Origin: Streptomyces sp. SAI-127
GTDB lineage: Bacteria; Actinomycetota; Actinomycetes; Streptomycetales; Streptomycetaceae
Assembly (NCBI RefSeq): GCF_029894425.1
Contig: NZ_JARXYJ010000001.1
Coordinates: forward strand, 1,860,001-1,924,000
Direction: 5' to 3'
Length of the DNA stretch: 64,000 nt
Shown in pieces: positions 60,618 to 64,000 of this stretch. Every line of letters starts with the position of its first letter. Positions within the stretch are counted from its first letter, which is position 1. Both the position numbers and the translations under genes were made by a program. Under the pieces are notes generated by a model. The model was not told where the DNA came from. It did no database searches and saw nothing but the letters and a program-made list of their open reading frames with translations.

Positions 60618-62318
60618 TCAGCTGTGGTCGTGGCCCAGCGGGTCGCCCTCCGTCTCGGTGCCGGGGCCCGGACCGATCTGGATCCCGAAGTCGCCGTCGT
60701 ACTTCCTGTGGCCCTCGATCACGGCGAGTTCGACGGCCTCGGAGCCCATCTCGCCACGCACGATCACCGGGTCCTGGCGCAGGTCGCGCATGAGAGCGAC
60801 GCACATGCCGATCATCACCAGCACGAAGGGCGCGGCGGCCAGGATCGTGAGGTTCTGCAGGCCGGTGAGCGCGTCGCCCTGGCCGCTGCCGACGAGCAGC
60901 ATGATGGCGGCGACCGCTCCGGTGACCACACCCCAGAACACGACGACGAATCGGCCGGGTTCCAGGGCGCCCCGCTGGGAGAGCGTGCCCATCACGATGG
61001 ACGCGGCGTCGGCTCCCGAGACGAAGAAGATGCCGACCAGGATCATCACCAGCAGGCTGGTGGCGGTGGCGATGGGGAACTCCTGGAGCACGCCGAAGAG
61101 TTGGCCCTCCGGAGTGGACTCGCCGCCGAGCGCGCCGCCCTCCTTCAGCTTCATGGCCGTACCGCCGAAGATCGCGAACCAGACCAGGCTGACCGTGCTG
61201 GGCACGAGGATGACACCGCCGACGAACTGCCGGATGGTGCGGCCGCGGCTGATGCGGGCGATGAACATGCCGACGAAGGGCGTCCAGGAGATCCACCAGG
61301 CCCAGTAGAAGACGGTCCAGCTGCCGAGCCAGTCCGCGACGCCCTTGCCGCCGCTGGCCTCGGTACGTCCGGCGAGCTGGGGCAGGTCGCCGAGGTAGGA
61401 GAAGATCGAGGTCGGCAGCAGGTCGAGCACGATGATCGTCGGTCCGGCGATGAACACGAAGACCGCGAGGATCAGGGCGAGCACCATGTTGGTGTTGGAC
61501 AGCCACTGGATGCCCCGCTCGATGCCGGAGACGGCCGAGAGCACGAAGGCCAGGGTCAGCACGGCGATGATCGCGACGAGCAGACCGGTGCTGACGTCGT
61601 CCATCCAGTCCAGCTCCTGGAAGCCGGAGCCGATCTGGAGGGCGCCGAGACCGAGAGAGGCCGCGGAGCCGAAGACGGTGGCGATGATCGCGAGGATGTC
61701 GATCACCCGGCCTACGCCGCCGTTGGCGTGCTTCTCCCCGATGAGCGGGGTGAAGACGGCGCTGATGGTCTGGCGCCTGCGCTTGCGGAAGGTGCTGTAG
61801 GCGATGCCGAGGCCGACCACCGCGTAGATCGCCCAGGGGTGCAGGGTCCAGTGGAAGAGGGTGGTGGCCATCGCCGTCTCCATGCGCTCGCCGGAGTTGG
61901 CGGGATTCGTGCCCGGAGGCGGGGTCGTGTAGTGCGAGAGCGGCTCGCTGACGCCGTAGAACATCAGGCCGATGCCCATGCCGGCGCTGAACATCATCGC
62001 GACCCAGGACACGGTCTTGAACTCGGGCTCCTCGCCCTCGGCGCCCAGGTGGATGCGGCCGTAGCGGCTCATCGCGAGCCACAGGGCGAACACCACGAAA
62101 CACGAGGCGGCGAGCATGAAGGCCCAGCCGCCGTTGTGGATCAGCCCGTTGAGCATGGAGGTGGAGACGTCCTCCAGTGAGTCCGTCGCGGCCCAGCCCC
62201 AGATCACGAAGGCCAGGGTGATGGCGGCGGTGACTCCGAACACCACCCGGTCGGTCTGGTGGCCGAGAGTCCCCGCGGGGCCTTCCCGGCCACCTCTCTT
62301 CTTCAGGTCTTCAGTCAT
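60618..62318 (-). CDS. BCCT-family (betaine/choline/carnitine) transporter
   Basis: A 566-aa secondary transporter with 12 membrane segments. The substrate/sodium motif is SAGMGIGLMFYGVSEP and the BCCT signature is YWAWWISWTPFVGMFIARIS. The gene has a charged C-terminal tail of about 50 residues (RKYDGDFGIQIGPGPG). Na+- or H+-coupled betaine uptake for osmotic protection is expected. I chose the ATG at 62318; a GTG 9 nt upstream is also in frame. Confidence 0.92.
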   Translation of the reverse strand: MTEDLKKRGGREGPAGTLGHQTDRVVFGVTAAITLAFVIWGWAATDSLEDVSTSMLNGLIHNGGWAFMLAASCFVVFALWLAMSRYGRIHLGAEGEEPEFKTVSWVAMMFSAGMGIGLMFYGVSEPLSHYTTPPPGTNPANSGERMETAMATTLFHWTLHPWAIYAVVGLGIAYSTFRKRRRQTISAVFTPLIGEKHANGGVGRVIDILAIIATVFGSAASLGLGALQIGSGFQELDWMDDVSTGLLVAIIAVLTLAFVLSAVSGIERGIQWLSNTNMVLALILAVFVFIAGPTIIVLDLLPTSIFSYLGDLPQLAGRTEASGGKGVADWLGSWTVFYWAWWISWTPFVGMFIARISRGRTIRQFVGGVILVPSTVSLVWFAIFGGTAMKLKEGGALGGESTPEGQLFGVLQEFPIATATSLLVMILVGIFFVSGADAASIVMGTLSQRGALEPGRFVVVFWGVVTGAVAAIMLLVGSGQGDALTGLQNLTILAAAPFVLVMIGMCVALMRDLRQDPVIVRGEMGSEAVELAVIEGHRKYDGDFGIQIGPGPGTETEGDPLGHDHS

Positions 62319-62406
62319 CTGCGGCACCTTCCCCTGGAGCGGTGGGTACGCCGGTTTTCACACAGTTCCCCAGGACCTACCACAGGTGCCGCAGATTAGA
62401 ACCGCT

Positions 62407-63648
62407 TCAACAGCCGGTGTCGGGCTCCCCGGCCGTGAGGTGGTACGGGGCGCGTTCGTCGAGGAGCAGCGGGACGAGGGCGCGCAGGGGTTGGCGGAGC
62501 GGGACGTAGGTGCCCTTCGTCCTCACTCCGTGCAGGGCGAGTTCGTCCTTCACCTCCAGGTACTGGGCGTCGGTGAGCCGGTAACCGCAGGGCGGGTCCT
62601 GGATCACCTCGGCCGGTTCGGGCGGGTCGTTGTCGGCGCCGCCGAGGTAGACGGGGCCGGTGGTGGGCTTGTCGCGGGCCTCGGTGGTGGCCTTCTCGAC
62701 CCGGGCGCGACGGTGGTCGACAAAACCGAACAGGCCCTTCAGAGCCGCCAGTTGGGAGTTCACCCGGCGTCGGTTGTTGCCCGCCTCGTCGGTGTCCCCC
62801 AGCGGTTCGACTCTGCTCTCGATCAGCAGGCCGATCGCGTGCTTGACACCCGACATGTTGCGCAGGATGCGCTCCTGGCCGTCACCGGCGACCTGTTTGA
62901 CCGGGTCGCCGGTGACCGGGTCGGTCCAGATGCCGTACGTGCCGGTCGTGTAGCCGGCGCGCTGGGCGGCGGGGCGTACGTAGGCCTGGGACAGGGTCTC
63001 GGCCTCGTCGTGGACGGCCTGGTCGGTGTTGGGGTTGCGGGGCCAGAGGTCGAAGAGGTCCTTGTCGTAGTACCGGGGTGTGGCGGAGTACTCGTGCAGG
63101 TCGTAGATCACGTCCGGTCGCCGGTCGCGGACGACCTTCGCCATGGCGCGGGCCTCGGCGGTGGCGAGGGCGAGGTGGTCGCGGTTGATGTCGACGCCGT
63201 CACCGTTGCCACGGGTGTCGGCGGCCCGGCCGTCCGGGTTGGCGGTGGGCACGACCAGCACGGTGGTGCGGTCGAGGAAGCGCCGGGTGCCGGCGTCCTT
63301 CGCGTACGCCAGGTCGCGGACTGTGGTGAGACAGCCCTCGCGCCCGGAGGGCTCGTCGCCGTGCTGGCTGCACACGAGCAGGACCTTGGTGGGGGCGTGG
63401 CGTGCGCCGACCTGGACGAGGTGGAGGGGGCGGCCCTGTTTCGTCGTACCGATGCGGCTGAGCATGACCCGGCTGCTCGCCCGGTCGACCTCGGTGAGGA
63501 AGTCCCGCTCCTCGGACTCGCTCGTCCAGCGGGCGCCGTTCGACTGTTCGAAGCCGGTGCGGGGCGGGGTCTCGGTGGCTTCGGCCGGGATCGCGACCAG
63601 GGAGGCGACCAGGGCCGCCGTGCTCACGGTGACGGTTCGGATCGTCAT
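62407..63648 (-). CDS. Secreted M14 family zinc carboxypeptidase
   Basis: A 413-aa metallocarboxypeptidase with an N-terminal signal peptide ending near IPAEATE (residue 25). The zinc site HxxE is [10 protein letters not shown] at about residues 95-99 with the third ligand in IYDLHEYSA, and the general-base glutamate is in [10 protein letters not shown]. It removes C-terminal residues from peptides outside the cell. It overlaps the X-Pro peptidase gene by 4 nt (ATGA), so both are probably exported peptide scavengers. Confidence 0.88.
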   Translation of the reverse strand: MTIRTVTVSTAALVASLVAIPAEATETPPRTGFEQSNGARWTSESEERDFLTEVDRASSRVMLSRIGTTKQGRPLHLVQVGARHAPTKVLLVCSQHGDEPSGREGCLTTVRDLAYAKDAGTRRFLDRTTVLVVPTANPDGRAADTRGNGDGVDINRDHLALATAEARAMAKVVRDRRPDVIYDLHEYSATPRYYDKDLFDLWPRNPNTDQAVHDEAETLSQAYVRPAAQRAGYTTGTYGIWTDPVTGDPVKQVAGDGQERILRNMSGVKHAIGLLIESRVEPLGDTDEAGNNRRRVNSQLAALKGLFGFVDHRRARVEKATTEARDKPTTGPVYLGGADNDPPEPAEVIQDPPCGYRLTDAQYLEVKDELALHGVRTKGTYVPLRQPLRALVPLLLDERAPYHLTAGEPDTGC

Positions 63649-64000
63649 CCTCCCTCCGGGACCCGGTGGGCGGTGCGCGGCGCCCGGACTCCGTCAAGCG
63701 CCCCTGCCGCCTCGGGTACGGCGGTCTCGGCGCCCTTCGTGGCATGGGCGAAGGCGGCGGCGCCGCCGACCAGCGGGACGCGGGCCGAGGTGCGGGACAG
63801 GTCGATCGTGAGGGTGGGCTTGGTGGACGGCGGGTCGATGAGGTCCTTGTCGGTGCCCGCGACGATCAGGGCGAGGCGGTGGCCCGCCGGGACGACGTGG
63901 TCCGTGGCGCCGAGGTCCAGGGTGATGGTGTACGCCTTGCCCGGGGTGAGCGGGACGCCCTTTCCGGGGTCGGCGTAATTGCCGAGGTCGGCCCAGCCGC
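63645..64000 (-). CDS. X-Pro dipeptidyl-peptidase / CocE-type hydrolase, C-terminus (runs off right edge)
   Basis: The frame is open from the right edge to the TGA at 63645-63647 and gives 118 residues. They show the C-terminal jelly-roll of the CocE/PepX family: [40 protein letters not shown] and [19 protein letters not shown]. The catalytic domain is outside the window. The stop overlaps the start of the M14 carboxypeptidase gene by 4 nt. Confidence 0.8.
   Translation of the reverse strand, partial: GWADLGNYADPGKGVPLTPGKAYTITLDLGATDHVVPAGHRLALIVAGTDKDLIDPPSTKPTLTIDLSRTSARVPLVGGAAAFAHATKGAETAVPEAAGALDGVRAPRTAHRVPEGG

Noticed and set aside
60447..62180. Plus-strand open frame opposite the BCCT transporter
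   Set aside because: The Asp/His/Gly-rich translation is typical of antisense to membrane proteins; the minus-strand gene is clear.

Overview
This is a high-GC actinobacterial chromosome segment, almost certainly from a Streptomyces. The evidence is the strong GC bias at third codon positions, frequent GTG starts, many 4-nt ATGA/GTGA stop-start overlaps, a conservon (cvn) operon, a bacteriohopanoid cluster, a c-di-AMP riboswitch ahead of a LysM/M23 peptidase, and Streptomyces-type intergenic repeats. Everything here was read by eye from the sequence and translations; no database search was run, and family names come from motif recognition.

Layout. 1-2.2 kb: end of a sarcosine oxidase gamma-subunit gene, a terminator, tRNA-Pro(GGG), a YjbR-like gene and an XRE-cupin/GNAT pair. 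2.2-5.5 kb: tdh-kbl-lysR, a threonine-to-glycine catabolic operon. 5.5-10.6 kb: an SDR/SnoaL-like pair, a LysR gene divergent from a muconolactone-isomerase-like/MFS pair, a GPP34 gene and a TetR gene whose promoter shares an operator-like sequence with the SDR promoter. 10.7-15.6 kb: conservon cvnA-B-C-D plus a GAF gene; CvnA has a very long low-complexity tail. 16.5-26.3 kb: mixed metabolism and secreted enzymes (MBL hydrolase, amino-acid dehydrogenase and TetR, SGNH hydrolase, Tat-exported DUF6250 protein, LysM/M23 endopeptidase under a ydaO riboswitch, GH36 alpha-galactosidase, tyrosine phosphatase).

26.2-39.7 kb: the hopanoid locus, read right to left: hpnC-hpnD-hpnE-polyprenyl synthase-shc-hpnG-hpnH-ispG-dxs-hpnO. 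It makes squalene from FPP, cyclises it to hopene, attaches and trims the adenosyl-derived side chain and probably aminates it. MEP-pathway genes dxs and ispG supply precursor in the same operon. At its downstream edge are an XRE-cupin regulator with a striking tandem palindromic operator and a 40-aa membrane microprotein. 40.1-47.2 kb: a tightly overlapping seven-gene operon (two CDP-alcohol phosphotransferases, nucleotidyltransferase, glycerol-1-phosphate-dehydrogenase-like enzyme, GT2 glycosyltransferase, ABC permease and ATPase), divergent from galE. It looks like a pathway that builds and exports a polyol-phosphate or glycosylated surface polymer, and is the best candidate for an undercharacterised system in this window.

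48.5-64 kb: CDF metal exporter, idi, an anti-sigma-like ATPase, an HdeD-family gene broken by a 40-nt repeat-like insertion, an enoyl-CoA hydratase-like gene, a GlxA regulator/DJ-1 pair, a SalK-like protein, a 43-aa protein, tex, an ABC-F ATPase, an unrecognised 342-aa protein, a BCCT transporter, an M14 carboxypeptidase and the 3' end of an X-Pro dipeptidyl-peptidase gene. No CRISPR array, insertion sequence, integrase or prophage was seen.
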